The position numbers and the translations under genes were made by a program. Shown here in pieces: positions 22,479 through 33,974 of a DNA stretch of 63,721 nt; the stretch's first letter is position 1; each line of letters begins with the position of its first letter. Source of the stretch: Calocera cornea HHB12733 (lineage: Eukaryota > Basidiomycota > Dacrymycetes > Dacrymycetales > Dacrymycetaceae); assembly GCA_001632435.1 (NCBI GenBank), contig KV423979.1, positions 101,111-164,831 on the forward strand. Direction: 5' to 3'. The notes under the pieces were generated by a model that ran no database searches, was not told the DNA's origin, and saw only the letters and a program-made list of their open reading frames with translations.

Positions 22479-23962
22479 TTATAGACTTTTGAGTCTGGCC
22501 TTCTCCTTTTCTTGTAGAACACGCTTGGCATGGACGTCTACACATGGTTGAGCACCGTGTCGTTACGACGGAATGTAAGAGCATACCCTTCCGCTTCACC
22601 CATGCTTCCAGCACTATGCCAGCAAAGACAACTCCTGCACCAGCCCACTGACCCGCGGTCAACCGGTGGTTGTAGACGAACACTGACAGAACCATCGTGA
22701 ACATCTTTCGGGTAAGAGTAATCGTTCTGGCAGCAGGGTAAGTCAACTTGGTTGCGGACGAGCATGCAAGGGACGTACACAAGGGTGAGCGATCCAAAGT
22801 GCTGCAGAGTCTCGAATATGAAGAGTTGTCCCAGAGCGCCAGTCAGAGCGTATTGCACCAAGGGCACTATAATCGAGGGGTGGGTGCGGATGAAGTCCAC
22901 TGCGGAGAAAAGCTCGGGTGTTGCGGAGTGCGAAGGATGAATGACCGGGATAAAGGGCAGGGGTAAAACGAGCAGCCCTGACGTCAAAACCGTGCTGAAC
23001 AGATTGAGGAAAAACATCATCTGTTGACCGTTCACCCGATAGCGGGAGAAGATTTCGTCCTGCGTCGAATTGGTCGCTCCATCGATGATGAGATTGATCA
23101 GAAGGAGGGTGAGGCCGTAGATGCTGGACTGAGAGGTGACCTTCCCAACCCTTGATTTACCGAACCCCATGAACATGGCAATGCCAGCTGTGACCGTTGC
23201 CACAACGACATATTTGTGCAGGGCAAACTTGCGACGATATAGGACCACATTCATGATCATAACCGGCACGAGCTTGCACGACTTCGCGAGCACCATGGTC
23301 GGGTAGGAGATGTGAGCCAGCGACGCGAATCCAAACGGTGCCGCAATCGTGATCAAGACGGAGCATTGCAAGTATCGAAGCAGGACTGCCTTTGCCGAGG
23401 GACGTATGGTTGATGCGTGTTCAATATGCTTCTTTACATGATGACCGTTCGTGGGTGCACCATCAGCGGGCAGACCATTGGCAGGCTGGCCCTGAGCAGC
23501 GTGGCCGTTGCTCGTTCCATTCGCTGGCTGACGCGGCCTAGACTCGTGCCGGAGAGGCGTAGATAGGCCCAGTGTTTGAGCGAGTGTGTCGCCATGCGAG
23601 CTCCGCAGCAGAAGATAGAGCAAGGCAGATATAGCGCTGGCAGCACTCTGACAAGTATTGATGAAAAGCGAAGATTCAAACTTGTCAGATCTTGAGGTGT
23701 CGGTGATTGACTGAAAGGGTACCGAGACTGGTCACGGTTTAGACGAAGAGGAAGAAACATATGGTCAGAAGCTTACGCCTCTCTTGAGCCACCGCCCAGA
23801 GCTAAGAGGAGAAGATGAGTGCCTGAAGGGAGGCGAGGAGGGTAATGACGGCTCACCAGGAACATTGAGTAGACCCCTGCCACGCACACGCCTAATCTGC
23901 CGAGTGGTGTGAGTATGACACAAGCATTCTATGCAGCAGAAGGCGCACCGAATGACTCCCAT
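22479..23962 (-). CDS. HUT1: HUT1-like UDP-galactose/ER nucleotide-sugar transporter (SLC35B)
   Basis: Multi-pass ER membrane transporter of the drug/metabolite superfamily that imports UDP-sugars or adenine nucleotides. The N-terminus [18 protein letters not shown] is made by joining ATGGGAGTCATTCG to the next exon across a short intron. WAVAQERLSVPFQSI follows, then [18 protein letters not shown]. After a low-complexity NG-rich loop ([16 protein letters not shown]) come family motifs: [74 protein letters not shown] and [14 protein letters not shown]. The end reads [20 protein letters not shown] and stops after ARLKSL; the Lys-rich tail fits ER retention. About 430 residues. The Gly/Asn-rich insert is unusual. 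Confidence 0.87.
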
Positions 23963-24179
23963 TCTCAGGTCACTAGCGCTGCGTGCAGCAGAGGATACAG
24001 AACGACAGCACGAGGCAAGGAGGGGCAACGCTGGGCAGAGGTGTAATGGCAGTGAGATTGGCGGGAGCCCAGGCTGCATATGCACGGCGCGACGCTTGCA
24101 CCGAACCAAGGGCGACGCGACGTGTCAGGGTCGCTCGGTCCGTTTACTCCCGTGTCTGCGTCAAGAAATTTCGACAAGG

Positions 24180-24640
24180 TTTAAGGGGACCCCGCACGGA
24201 AGTAAATTGAAATCCACGGAAGCATACTTCAGAGCGGAAACAGAGCACCAGGGGAAACAGGTTCAAACCGAGAAAACTCGCAAAGCGACGACAGCATGGG
24301 AAAAAAAGGTAAACCTTCAGGTGGAAGTAAATCCTGGGAGACAAGCAAACGACGGAGTCGCGGTAGGGCAAAACGGCTGGAGCGGAAGCAAGACTAGTGC
24401 AAGGGAAGTAGCACAACCAGCGGAGGAAAATCAAAGCGGAGGCAAAGAGTGGAAGTCAATGCAACAATAGAGGCAAATACTGTGACCGACACAAATAGAA
24501 TAGCGGAGGCAACTACTATACCGGATACAAATACATTGAGGGAAGCACATATAGCGACGGATGTATATGCCTCAGCAGATGCGGATATTATAGCGGGGCA
24601 TACTACAGGCAGACGACCACTACTTCCAGAGCAGAGGCTC
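24180..24640 (+). repeat. Degenerate 18-nt repeat array 2 (core CGGARGCAAAT)
   Basis: Units such as AGCGGAGGCAACTACTAT, CCGGATACAAATACATTG and AGGGAAGCACATATAGCG follow each other at 18-nt spacing. Read in frame they give a six-residue period (for example AEATTI then PDTNTL then REAHIA). The array sits between the HUT1 start and the DDB1 stop, with no gene in it. Units nearest HUT1 are the most degenerate. The rest of 23963-24763 holds no recognisable gene. Confidence 0.7.
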
Positions 24641-24763
24641 GTGCATAGACGTAAACAATACCTCAAATCACCTCTCATAGGAAATGCAGAGTCTAAATAC
24701 AAAATGTTCGAATATGATATACAGTGCCTAACTATATACTCTACAATGGTTTCCGAGTTCAAC

Positions 24764-27700
24764 TCAATGGAGTCGCTGCAGCTCTTCGAGAGTCTGCACC
24801 ATTTCCCCATACGGCATGCCTAGTCTCTCATACTGGTTCTTCCCCTCGAGGATCCGGCGGACCTCGTCCGAGCTCGGGTCGAGGTACAGGAACTGCTCCA
24901 CGAAGTCGCCGTCGATGAAGCCGATCGCTTGGGAGTGCTGAGTGAGCACGGAGGGGAGGCCAGGGGTCGCTTGCGGGGCGCGACGTCTGCAGAACAGGGT
25001 CAGTCGGTTTCGCGCGGGGGCATCTAGGGACTTACTTGGCATGCTCAATCTTTCCTGGGCCTTGGATGACAGAGCCGATGTTCCGCTCCAGATTGGAAAG
25101 CTTCATAGACAGCTCGTCATCCAGCGAGGCGACGATCCCAATCCTCCCAGTGTTCGTCGCAAACACGAGGTTCCCCTTCCCAGCACTGGCAGACGACGAG
25201 CTCAAACTCCCCTTCCGGAACCGATTGATCCCCTCGCCAAAGTACCACATCCCGTCGCGCTCCAGCTTGCCCTCCTTCCGCCAGGTGATGATGTTGTTGT
25301 TCAGCTCGGCGCCAATTACTCCCCCTTCGTCGATCGACTCGAGCGTCTGCATCCACAGGCTTGAGTAGTCGTGATACACTGTTTCGAGCTTGGCGCCCGT
25401 CCAGCGCAGGAGGCAGACCGCGCGCATCGCATCTCCCACAATGAGGGTGTTGCCCCGAGAGATGAGCGAGGAAGCGATATATGCTGATGACCACTTGGCA
25501 AGAGGCTGCAACCTGACGTCATCGTTGTCTCGTGATATTGAAAAGATTTGAACCTGCGGGATATTAGTTTCTTCACATCACATGACACGAAACGACTTAC
25601 AGTGCCATTGATCGCAGCCGCAAGGTTAGCGCCCACATTCGTCACAGCATACACGCAGCCGTTCACATCGTATGACACAACCAGCTTCAGCTTGCGATTC
25701 CGGACCTCCTCAAACATCAGAATGCGGCCCTTCGAGATATCCTCCTCGGCACCGGTACTCTCGTACGTGCCGACGACGAAGAAATCGGAGTCTTCTTCCT
25801 CAGTGGAATCGGGTATGGTCGTGACACACATCATTTGCTCGTCTGGGCGTGCTGTGAAGTTGTTGATATCTAGCGGAAAACACGTCACTATGAGCAGCTT
25901 TCGGTAGAGGAACAGGCATACGCTCAAAGGTAATGTCATCGAACAATTTGAAGCTCGAACTGTACGTCTCGCGATCGGTATCTCTGTTGTTGATCAACTC
26001 CTTCCGCTGACAGACTACCCCGTACGCCCGCAGGCCCTTATGGTAGGTGAGCCGGATAGGGGTGTCTAATCCGAGTGCGATCTATCGGGACCACTCAACG
26101 GGTGAAAGCTGATTGTAGAGGAACGTACTTACGGTGCGAACATCGATCTTCTGAGCTTCTTGTATGCGACCGATGAGCAAGCTTGATGCGGAAGCGAAGA
26201 TGAAAGAAGCTGGGAATTGAGGGCAGTGGAGTATAGAGCCAGCATGTATATCCTGAAGAACTATTAGCAAACAGCGAGGTTGAGAGCAGTCGGAATGCGT
26301 ACTCGTAGCTTGATCGGTGATGCTGTCAGGCGGTCATTCTTCAGGAACAAGAGCGCTGGCCGATCACCACACGCAAAAATGCTAGCCTCTTTCACCAGGT
26401 CCTTGCATGCAGTTAGAATCACTGGCTTCGTTCCCAGGCTGAAAGTCTTCTTGTCGGTTGCGCGAACAGCCGGCTGGCCCAAGACCAACTCGGTCTTCAG
26501 TGCATAACTCGAAATAGTGCCGTTCCCGAGTCCAACAAGGAGATGTGGCTTCTTGTTCGCACCGAACGTTGTCAGAATAGTCGATACAGGCAGATGATCT
26601 TCTGGTGCAATCGGCTCGGCAAGATGCATTTCTTCGAACTTATGCTCGGCATCACCAACGTAGAAGATCTTGACTGCGTTGGTGCCCCAAAATCCGACTG
26701 CAGCATAGTTCTTCAGCTCGTCCGAAAGTGTGGGATCAAGCGCAATGCAGGAGACCTCGGTCAAACCCCAGCTTGGTGGCGATCTCCAATCGCTGCACGG
26801 GGACGTGAGAGACTATCCGCCACGACCCATGTGATGTACTCACGTCGCAATGTTGAACTTCACAAAGTCAGGAATGAGGTGAACCATGAATCCTCCCTTC
26901 AAGCCAACAATGACTCTCTCTCCATTCACAGACCCAGCAACGATTTCTGCGCCGGCGCCCGGCACCCAAGAGTATTTCTGGGTCAAAGTGATAAGGTCGA
27001 TTGCAACCACACCACTGCTGGTCACCTGAACGACGATATCGTCTCCTTTGATGTTGCCCGCCGCTAGGGTTGGGCCGTTTCGGACAACACCGGTCTCTTT
27101 AAGGTCGATCTCTTCAAACTGCGGGTTCGCCTCGTCGCCAATCATCGAGTAGAGTACCGTGTGCTGAAGCGAGCTCACGAGGAGGTAGAAATCGTATCTA
27201 CAGATAACGAGTCAGGTTGATGCGCGAGGGAGGACAATTAGGGTACGCACTCAGCATCGTAATTCTTGCGCAGCGGGAAGATGGACCTCGTGTTCATGAC
27301 CTGGTCTACAATACCCAGCTCCTCGAAAGCCACACCACTCCTCACTACTCTCAAGCTGCCGGTGTTCATCTTGCCAGACGCTGTCACAATCTGCTGCTGA
27401 CCGATCTTCTCTGGGTCCGTGACAACAAAGTCAGAGATCGGCGCGATGTTGAGGTGCGTATCCACGACTGACACATATGATGGGCCACAAGTGGATGGGG
27501 TTGGTGTGGTGAGCAGGCTGATGACTTGGGAATCGCCGCACTTGGAAGTGATGTAGAAATAGGAGGACGATAGATGCGTTATGCTGCTTGGGGACGGCAC
27601 CTTTGGATAACATCAGAGTGCAATACGGCGGCACAGACATATTTCTTACCTCGCCCAGAGGGTCATATTGGATGGAGGTCACAGGTCCATCTGCTTGTCT

Positions 27701-28872
27701 CCGGAACAAGGCAAGCAGATACAGCTTCCCATACTCGTCTCCACACAACATTCTCTCCTCGTCGACCGCACATGTTCTACATATATCTGAGCATCTTCAA
27801 GCAAGGTGTTCATCCTTAGACTCACGCTACGATCCTTCCCCATGGCAGCCCAACCTTGCAGTCCTCTGTTCTCCCCGTGACCAACTTGTTCTTGCCCTTG
27901 CTCCGCTCATGCGTCGGGCTGTTTGCATTGCTGCTACTCCTCCGCTTGCCCTTCGGATCCGCGACCTCCTCTTTGACCGCGAACCATCTCGCTTGTCCCT
28001 CACCAAGAACCAGCACGCCAGCCTTCCCACCGGGCCTCACAGGCGGCACGGGGAGAATAGTGGTCGCCTCCCATTGATCGTCACCCTTCTCATCGTCGAG
28101 CGCGACGTCCGCGATGTGTGTGGTGGGCTCGGAGACGTCCATCGAGGCGATGGACTTACTGGAGCCGGGTTCGGGTACATGTGTCAGTGAGCGAGTGAGG
28201 AGATGTCGGTTGCCGTTGTGGTCTATGTGCAGGAGAGCAAGTGTCGGGGGTGCCGTGGGCGACGCCAGAGGCAGGAAGGCGAAGGACAACAGGTTCTGCT
28301 CACGTATCCTGGAGGCATGTTAGATAGACATTTGGGCGAGCGCAAGCCCCATACGCACCGGATATCGATATCCTTTCCCTTTCCGTCCTCGCCGAAGAGA
28401 GTCACCTTCAAGCTGCCGGTGTACGCAGATGTGACTGCGATACGGCCAGATGGATGCACGATCGAGCACTGGCAGTACTCCGCTATCCTTCCCGCACGGG
28501 CCTTGAGCGACGTGGAGTGAACGACTTCGAGATGCGGGATTGGGTCTGCACGATATGCCAGAGAAAGCAGATATGGATCGGGGTGATCGGTCGTGACAAG
28601 GATGAACGACGGCTTATCCTGTAGTCGGATGAGTATCGCAACGCGTCCAATATCTGGAGCATGCATACCTCGCGCTTGATCTCAGCAATGTTCGTGATTT
28701 GTCCCCAGATCTCCAGGTCGCATATTCGCTTCAACCCCTCCGGTGTGAGGTTGTACAGTTCGACACGGTTCACCTTTGCGACCGCCAGTGAAACGGTGCC
28801 CGACGCGGTGAACTCGCCACGAATCGAGTCGACCGCGGCGGTCGGCTGGTGATGCGTCACGACGTAGCGCAT
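24764..28872 (-). CDS. DDB1: DDB1 homologue (UV-damaged DNA-binding protein 1, CUL4 adaptor)
   Basis: Large beta-propeller protein that links CUL4 ubiquitin ligase to substrate receptors and DNA-damage recognition, in nucleus and cytosol. It starts MRYVVTHHQPTAAVDSIRGE, matching the family's YVVTAQKPTAV-type start, then VAKVNRVELYNLTPEGLKRI. Propeller segments include TGSLKVTLFGEDG, HLSSSYFYITSKCGDSQVIS, NIAPISDFVVTDPEKIGQQQ, ASGKMNTGSLRVVRSGVAFE, EIVAGSVNGERVIVGLKGG, TEVSCIALDP, KTFSLGTKPVILTACKD and GRIGIVASLDDELSMKLSNL. The C-terminal CPSF_A domain ends GPGKIEHAK and EQFLYLDPSSDEVRRILEGK before LEELQRLH. About ten exons, roughly 1,150 residues, normal for the family. Around 27900 a low-complexity basic insert (PKGKRRSSSNANSPTHERSK) interrupts the first propeller. 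A partial second copy of the 3' end lies at 30300-30450. Confidence 0.9.
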
Positions 28873-29041
28873 ATTGACAGGATGGCAGACTTGGGCGAGT
28901 CGTCCTTGGACTAGATCACGATGTCGTGGTGGGCCAGCGCTCAGTAAAGGCGGCGCTCGCACGACTTGCTGTTCGGGGACGTGTGGCGCTTAGAGCGCAA
29001 TCCGGGGAATGATTAGCCATCAGGGCCTCCACCGAGTTGGT

Positions 29042-29427
29042 ACGAGATGCGTGCTCTGTGCCCTGTGCCCTGACGCGCGTCGGGGGCAAATGTGTGCCCT
29101 CGCTGCCTAATATAGTAACAAGGGCACAAGGCTATGGGCTTGCGCCCATAGCCTTGCATGGTCTCGCACTCTTCATTTTATTTTAGATAATATTATCACC
29201 CTAACCCTAACACATCCCCAACCCTAACCTGAACACTAACCCTACCCTAACAGCTAACCTACTCGCTCCGCTCGCCCGCCCTAACCAATACCCTAACAGC
29301 ACGCATCCTAACCCAATGGCACCCTGGCAGAGCACGGCCGCGTTGACCCAATTTCCGCTTTAGGCAATACGGAGGCAGATTGCCTCCGACGCGCGTCAGG
29401 GCACAGGGCACAGAGCACGCATCTCGT
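29042..29427. mobile_element. Foldback/MITE-like element with telomere-like core
   Basis: Terminal inverted repeats of 48 bp (29042-29089 and 29380-29427) match with one mismatch and start ACGAGATGCGTGCTC. Between them is a perfect 12-bp hairpin (AAGGCTATGGGC, loop TTGC, GCCCATAGCCTT) at about 29130-29157. A block at 29198-29310 holds many CCCTAA hexamers. No open frame and no clear target-site duplication were found. It is probably a non-autonomous element. The CCCTAA content could come from capture of telomeric sequence or from chance in the element's ancestor. Confidence 0.7.
29198..29310. repeat. Interstitial telomere-like CCCTAA repeats
   Basis: CCCTAA occurs at least six times, interspersed with near-matches such as CCTAACC and AGCTAACC. 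TTAGGG is the usual basidiomycete telomere repeat. The block lies inside the foldback element, far from either end of the window, so it is interstitial. Confidence 0.65.
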
Positions 29428-30299
29428 CGGCACTCGCCTCCACCCGCGACATCAAAATGGACTAGAGTATCGCACCGTCTTTGCGTCGAGCTATCGAAAC
29501 ATGTAGCTATAGCACATCACACATTATAGACCCAGCAAGCCCCAGAAAGCTGCTGCGCAAGACGGTTGCCATTACGGTAATGGTCATAGGAGAATCACTT
29601 CAGCGGCCATGGCTCGTTGGTATTCTCGACTGCTCAACCCCGCCATGCACTCTCGTTGCATATATAGCTTGTGGCGAAGGAGGATCCGAAGGGCAGAGGA
29701 ACGGATAGCAGCACTCCAGACAGCCCGATGCATGCTAGGTTCAGATCTGTATTTACTGTACAATCATCCAGGCTAGTTTTCCGTACAGTGCTACATTCAG
29801 AATTCCTCTATGGATGAGAGACTCGGAGGGAATGCTCTACTTGGTCAGGTTGGCCTGAGCTCTTGCAGAGGACACCTGAAGGTGGTGATCGCGACTAATT
29901 TGTCAACGACTCATTCCGCCAAGATACGGCAGCTAAGGAATGTTCAGGAGCCGGGCCGTAGTGTGGAACAGGGAGAACTGTACAACACTTCTGTCCATAT
30001 CGCGGTGGTAAGACTCTGCAGTAGAACCGATGCGCGTGGCCTGCATACGCTGCGCCGAACGCAAGCGCTCAACGAGCCCAGCGTACCCTGAAGCATTCCC
30101 TCCCCCTCCTAATGCCTCGTCAGGCCGATGCGAGAGGCACCGTCGGGCTCTGGGTCAAGTACAAGTAGGAATGCGGGCCACGTGACGAGGAGCTACCAGC
30201 TCCAGAGCGATGTTCCAGCCAATAAGCCCGGATATGCTGCTCGCCGCCGGGGGTGGAGCAGGTCCCTCACACTTCAGATCCGTATAAGGAAGTTCTTGA

Positions 30300-30450
30300 G
30301 ATTCAGATATCGGAGCAATCGACTTTTCCACCGGGGTAAACTGGTGAAATCTGATGAGATGAAGTCTGCTCTCGAGGCGGAGAATCAGTACGAGCGACTG
30401 AGCATGCCGTATGGGGAGGTAGCGCAGACGCTCGACGAGGTACAATACAA
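30300..30450 (+). pseudogene. Relic of the DDB1 C-terminal exon
   Basis: The frame reads KSDEMKSALEAENQYERLSM, then PYGEVAQTLDEVQ, and stops soon after. The intact DDB1 C-terminus reads SSDEVRRILEGKNQYERLGM, then PYGEMVQTLEELQ. The remainder of DDB1 is missing, although upstream sequence in the same open frame may be decayed. It is inverted relative to the parent gene, whose start lies about 1.4 kb away. It looks like a partial duplication left by a rearrangement. Confidence 0.8.
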
Positions 30451-30668
30451 CACCTTGAGTTAGACTGTAACATAGAGACTATATCACAGTTGGATGCGTT
30501 CGGAAGGGTTGCGGTAGGGTGAGATAGAAGAAGTGAGAATCCCTGAACAAACACGTGCCGCTGTTGTCGCGCGTCTTCTCGCGCGCCCTGGTCCCTCCCG
30601 TCGACCTACCATCTCAGTGCGATACCCCCCTGCCAACGAGCGCATATACCAACAGCTCACCACCAGCA

Positions 30669-31856
30669 ATGAAGCGCCGTTCGCAAACGCAAGCGGCCAA
30701 GGGCTCCCTCATACCCCAGAGCACACCCTCCCGCTCACAGTCCCTGGCAAGCCTGCCGAGCCCACCGCCAAAGCCGACATCGATCACCACATCCAGGCCT
30801 GGGTCGAGGAGGAGCAAGCTTCTGGACTCGACCAACTTGTTGCGAACGTCTCTACCCGAGGAGCTGCTTCAGGGGGATGATGAGGTGGACTGGCGGGCGA
30901 GGGTCGGAGTGCTCGAGGCTGAGAACGTGAGGCTGCGTGCTGCCGAGGCGGAGAACGCCCGGCTGCGTGGCCTCGAAGCGGAGAATTCCCGGTTGCGTGG
31001 CCTCGAAGCGGAGAACGCCCGGCTGCGCGGCTTAGAAACCGAGAACACGAAGTTGCGCTCCCAGCTAGCCTCCGTCTCCTCCCGCCCGACCCAGCGCGCC
31101 TTCGACGATCTCAAAAAGGACTACGACGTGATCGAGTCGATCCTGGACGGAACGCAGAAGGAGAACGCGCACGCCGAGGAGCAGATCAAGTTTCTGCGGG
31201 AGCGGCAGCGCAAGCTCGAGGACGCCCTCGCGCGCTTTGTCGGGCCGAGCTGGGCCGAGCTCGCTGATGTGCCCCCGCTCAGCACGGGCCCTGCCAGCAG
31301 GAGGCAGAGCAAGCTCTACGGCGACGAGCATATCACCGTGCTACCCACGCTGGAGGAGACGAGCTTTGCGAGCTCGCGCGGGCCGCAGCAGGAGGACGAG
31401 GACATGGAACAGGAGCAGGAGCAGGAGCAGAAGTCGCTCAGCGTCACTCCGACCGTGCAGAGGCTCGCGACGAGCGCGACGAGCGGGCTGAGCAGGGGGA
31501 GCATCTCGGACACTCTTCTGGATCTGTATGACAACTCGTCTGTCGACCTGGAGGCTGAGGAGGGCGAGGCGGTGCGCTCCCGCCAGCCGAGCAGGGCATC
31601 CAACGCCAATGACCCCCTCACCGCGAGCATGCTGAGCCTCAAAGACCCACTCACGGCAAGCATGCTGGACGTCTCGACCTCCCACCGGCCGAGCAGGGTA
31701 GAGGAAGACCCCGCCTTCCAGCGGATGGAGTTCCGTGTGCGCGCGCTCGAGACGATCGTCAAGAGCTTCATGAGCCGGGCGGTGCCCGAGCACGCGGGCG
31801 AGCTGTCGATGGTCCGGGACGAGCTTGAGGTCGAGGGGTTCTTGAAGGAGCTGTAA
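30669..31856 (+). CDS. Coiled-coil protein with ten-residue LEAENARLRG repeats
   Basis: Single-exon hypothetical protein of about 395 residues from the ATG at 30669 (MKRRSQTQAAKGSLIPQSTP). The frame is open 38 codons further upstream, but the Ser/Pro/Arg-rich leader starting MKRR looks like the true start. After LRTSLPEELLQGDDEVDWRA comes a coiled coil built from near-identical ten-residue units (AEAENARLRG, LEAENSRLRG, LEAENARLRG, LETENTKLRS). A conserved-looking segment follows (FDDLKKDYDVIESILDGTQK, FLRERQRKLEDALARFVGPS), then an acidic Gln/Glu run and a Ser-rich region with two DPLTASML copies, then a final helix. The function is unknown; the layout suggests a cytoskeletal or spindle-associated scaffold, which is only inference. 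Confidence 0.65.
   Translation: MKRRSQTQAAKGSLIPQSTPSRSQSLASLPSPPPKPTSITTSRPGSRRSKLLDSTNLLRTSLPEELLQGDDEVDWRARVGVLEAENVRLRAAEAENARLRGLEAENSRLRGLEAENARLRGLETENTKLRSQLASVSSRPTQRAFDDLKKDYDVIESILDGTQKENAHAEEQIKFLRERQRKLEDALARFVGPSWAELADVPPLSTGPASRRQSKLYGDEHITVLPTLEETSFASSRGPQQEDEDMEQEQEQEQKSLSVTPTVQRLATSATSGLSRGSISDTLLDLYDNSSVDLEAEEGEAVRSRQPSRASNANDPLTASMLSLKDPLTASMLDVSTSHRPSRVEEDPAFQRMEFRVRALETIVKSFMSRAVPEHAGELSMVRDELEVEGFLKEL
30927..31050 (+). repeat. Tandem 30-bp coding repeats
   Basis: Four units of 30 bp encode the ten-residue coiled-coil repeats. Units 2 and 3 differ at only a few bases from unit 1 (pattern GAGGCGGAGAACGCCCGGCT), which points to recent expansion. Confidence 0.7.
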
Positions 31857-32033
31857 CTGGCGCGACGACCAAGCTATGTACGAACAATCGCACTGGCACC
31901 TTTCATCTTGCATCTTTTTCTCGACTGTGCACCACACCCACCATTGATCACACCTTCATGTATCATACCCCCTTCCGCATACCACACGAACTCTCATTCC
32001 TTCATTCCCTCATCCGATTTGGTGTAATTAATG

Positions 32034-33558
32034 TCATCTATTTCTCATGGCCCACAACGTCAAGGTCACTACTCCAGCGGTGACAGCCCCGACCGCCGCA
32101 CTCCCAACAGCGACAACGAGCTGATCGTCCTTCAGTCCTCGAGTCCGAAGTGTATTCCACGTCTCTACGAGAGTCGCTTTCCAATCTCTTTCCCCTGGCG
32201 GCTGCTCCGGTTCCACTGGCGGAGGCACGTCCGCTTGCACACCCACCTCTTCCCTCGGCAGCGGAGGCGGCAGCACCGTCTTCACCTCTGCCGGTCCACC
32301 CGCGACGACGACCCCCCTAAGCAGCTGTTCCATCTCCCCCAGCCTCGCGACCAGCCTTGTAACCTCCTCCTTCACCACCCCCTCCATCTCGCCCGTCATC
32401 TCCACCACGCGCTTCTCGAACGTCTCCGCGAGCCTCTTCCTCTTCCACGGCTCCACAAACAAAACGGCGCCCACAAATACGACCAAGTTGATCCCGAGGG
32501 CGACCAAGCTGCCGTACGTCGACGCGCCGCGGATCTTGTCGCTCCACACCTGCTCCTCGTGATACCGATGCAGGATGGTCTGCATGAGCTCCGTCTGGCC
32601 CCGCTCTACCTCCTCCTCGCTCTTCGCCACCAAGGCTTTGGCGGCGAGCTCGGACTGCTCGTTCGTGTGGTCCTGCCGGACGAGCTCGGTGAAGCGCGAG
32701 ACGTCCGGCTCGGTCCACATCGACTTGCGCTGCAGGAGGTCGTTCACCTCCCGCTGGCACGCGGAGCGCGTCGATACCGCTGCTTCGTACTGTCTCTTCG
32801 CCGCCCTGGAAGCCGCCTGCAGTCTAGCGATCCCCTCCTCTACCGCACGGCAAGAAGAATCAGCTTCCCTCCCATCTCATGAGGCAAGGAGCCGACGCAC
32901 CGCGGTCCCTAACAGCCCTCTTGAGCCCCTCGATCTCATCGTACCCCGTAAGCCGGTTCAGCGATCCGCCCAGACTCTCAAGCTTCGCCGAGGCGGTGGT
33001 GAAGAGCTGGTTGGCGCGTCGGTGCAGCTCGAGGCTGCGGGTGGGTGTCGGGGTGAGGGAGGTTGGCGGTTTGGGCGGCGGCGGTGCGGTGGAGGGGTTG
33101 GACGCGGAGGAGGGTTGGGAGGTGGAAGGGGAAGGGGAGAAGGCGGATGCGGAGGAGGCGGCTAGGAGCGCTGAGGCAGCTGCAGTGGCTGAAGGGTGAT
33201 CTACCCCTGTGGACGGGCCCGGAGTCGGGCTCGTGGACGAGGTCGGAGCAGCGCTGGAAGTCGGAGGAGGAGCCCGACCAGGCGCCGGAGAGGGAGATGT
33301 AGACGATGTGGGCGAAGCTGATGCAGGTGCCGGAGCGGAGGGGGCCGAGCCAGAGATCGACGCAGAGGAAGCGGACGTCGAGGTCGACGCCTTGCCCGAC
33401 GCCGGGGTATCAACCGATCGCTTGGGGACATCGTCGCTCGCATGCCGAACAGCACCAGCATGTATTCTGCCCGGCATCGGTATTCGACCTGGCCGTCTTC
33501 GTGCAGCGCCGATCCCCAGCAACGCCGTCCCGCGCTCGACCGCTCTGAGCCGCTCCAT
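32034..33558 (-). CDS. SHE9: SHE9/MDM33-like mitochondrial inner-membrane protein
   Basis: Needed for normal mitochondrial shape, probably through inner-membrane fission in the matrix-facing coiled coil. A start at 33558 gives MERLRAVERGTALLGIGAAR with further Arg residues and a short VRHAS element, a good mitochondrial presequence. A Ser/Pro/Ala-rich linker follows. The conserved core is LNRLTGYDEIEGLKRAVRDR, then REVNDLLQRKSMWTEPDVSR and FTELVRQDHTNEQSELAAK. RYHEEQVWSDKIRGASTYGS and a transmembrane segment (ALGINLVVFVGAVLFVEPW) follow, then a coiled coil. A second hydrophobic segment near the end (AVGSAAVGAVTAGVVTLTLW) completes the two-helix layout. One intron lies near 32845. The frame continues upstream without a stop, but that extension lacks protein-like pattern. 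Confidence 0.88.
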
Positions 33559-33913
33559 CCCCAGTGAAGCAAGTCCAATAAGTGCAGCAAAGAGCAGCAA
33601 AGGTAGGGACTTGGCCGAACGCGCACCCGACCCGGCAACGGCCAATGAGTGCAGTCAGTGGCTGTGCCCACGCGGCCCTGATTGCGATGAGCGCTGACGT
33701 GCCAAGTGAATCGCGGACTCGTTTCGGGTGAGCGCCTGTTACGCGTTCCACCCCTTGCCGGTGCGCCCTCCCTTCACCGAGCGGGCAGCGTTTGGGCGAT
33801 GCAGGCGACGGGGCGCAGATGCACGACGAGCAGCTCATGAGGGCGGGCAGAGCGAGCTTCCTTGTTCCACTACGGCCACGCAGGCGTGCGCACGATCTAC
33901 TGTGTACTACATC

Positions 33914-33941
33914 ACTTTACTTTACTTTACTTTACTTTACT
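33914..33941 (+). repeat. TTTAC microsatellite
   Basis: Five or more consecutive CTTTA/TTTAC units lie in the spacer just before the isochorismatase-fold gene. Confidence 0.8.
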
Positions 33942-33974
33942 CCACCTTCCAATAATACTCAGCCGTGAACCTTG

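Larger units (their letters stand above)
28873..30668. other. Gene-free region with a foldback element and a DDB1 relic
   Basis: No intact gene was recognised. The region holds the foldback element (29042-29427) and the relic of the DDB1 C-terminus (about 30300-30450). Small open frames at 29481 and 29810 show no family pattern. Confidence 0.5.

Noticed and set aside
24180..24640. 18-nt arrays as a CRISPR array
   Set aside because: Units are degenerate, spacers are only 6-8 bp and the genome is fungal.
29198..29310. CCCTAA repeats as a chromosome end
   Set aside because: The repeats are degenerate, lie inside a pair of inverted repeats and have genes on both sides, so this is interstitial.
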